Assembly (NCBI RefSeq): GCF_033115175.1
Contig: NC_084831.1
Location: 77,943,502-78,007,501, forward strand
Direction: 5' to 3'
Source of the DNA: Lepus europaeus
Taxonomy: Eukaryota > Chordata > Mammalia > Lagomorpha > Leporidae
Length of the DNA: 64,000 nucleotides
In this document: positions 63,301 to 64,000 of the stretch, one piece after another
Numbering within the stretch: the stretch's first letter is position 1
Layout: each line of letters begins with the position of its first letter
Notes under the pieces: model-generated
Seen by the model: only the letters and a program-made list of their open reading frames with translations
The model's database searches: none
What the model was told of the DNA's origin: nothing
Program-made: the position numbers and the translations under genes

Positions 63301-64000
63301 CACATCCTGGACTCAGCAAGTGCACTTCTAGACTAGAGAACTTTTGGCACAGCTGTGCTGAGCAGATGTATAAGAGTATGTTCATGAATGGAGGAGAGGG
63401 TCAGATGGGTACAGGAGGCTCATTTCCTCTGCTTTTATTGGTGTGGGAGAGAGCTGGCCCAGCAGATCTGAATTGAGTCTGCTGCTCTCATTTGCTGAAT
63501 TCTGGAGGCTTCCCCTTTTTAGCAAAGCTCCTTTGATATAGACCCCAAAGTTTCTGTTCCCGAATCATTATATAATGTCCCTGCTTCCTGTTTTTGAATA
63601 TACACCACACAGAGTAGGAGTTCCCATCTACTTGAATTTTGGCCGTGGTATATGCAAGTCATTTCTGGTCAACCTAAACTGTGGTTGAATGTAATGAGTG
63701 TTTAGAAAAACGTGTGTGCTCTACTAAATCTCTAATTGTGAACTTTCCCCCTAATAAACCCTATCTCAAGTCTACACTATTTAGCCCTAGGGGTGTGCAT
63801 CAAAGCCCTTTACCTGACAGAACCATTGTATGTGTTAGCAAAAAAACCAAATGCCCAGCAATATAAACAAAGATGCAATGTGCTTTATTCCTACAATGGG
63901 ATCCTGTGCAACAATGAAAAGGAATAAGCCAAAGCCATGGGCATTAATATGAATGAATCTTAGAACCATGACTGGAAAAAAAACAAATTGTAGAGGAATG
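63301..64000. other. intergenic; possible L1 scrap at the right edge
   Basis: 63301-63860 shows no gene or named repeat. From about 63860 the line TACAATGGGATCCTGTGCAA and following resembles the last part of a decayed L1 ORF2 in sense. Confidence 0.45.

Overview
The window is mammalian genomic DNA, almost certainly rabbit (Oryctolagus cuniculus) or a close lagomorph. The main reason is about 47 copies of the lagomorph tRNA-derived C-SINE family, plus several copies of one L1 3' end. Genes are split by GT-AG introns, there is one CpG-island promoter, and older MIR, L1 and DNA-transposon relics lie between the repeats.

Two protein genes are present, pointing towards each other. On the plus strand, positions 4769-36733 carry nine coding exons of SPATA1 (spermatogenesis associated 1). 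Its first exons lie left of the window and its last coding exon was not securely found. The nine exons join without a stop into 348 codons plus one base. On the minus strand, positions 56679-40412 carry the whole coding sequence of CTBS (di-N-acetylchitobiase, a lysosomal GH18 glycosidase). Its seven exons are 177, 139, 209, 172, 98, 162 and 201 nt, all with GT-AG junctions, giving 385 codons plus a stop. The SPATA1-CTBS pairing matches the arrangement known from human chromosome 1p22.

Layout: 1-4768 is a SPATA1 intron with L1 debris, including two L1 ORF2 fragments in opposite orientation. 4769-36733 holds the SPATA1 exons in repeat-filled introns. 36734-40411 lies between the two genes. 40412-56679 is CTBS, and its CpG-island promoter is at about 56180-56860. 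56900-64000 has no recognisable gene; it holds SINEs, an antisense solo-LTR-like element at about 61905-62250 and old L1 fragments.

The two genes have unrelated jobs (sperm development; lysosomal breakdown of N-glycan cores) and are simply neighbours. I found no new biological system. The best leads are a 1.5 kb composite retro-insertion with a 17-bp target-site duplication and retroviral gag-like content (27295-28802), a guanine-rich block in the L1 3' ends that could form G-quadruplexes, a poor splice acceptor at one SPATA1 exon, and a fold-back SINE. Repeat boundaries are approximate (about +/-10 bp) unless a target-site duplication is given.
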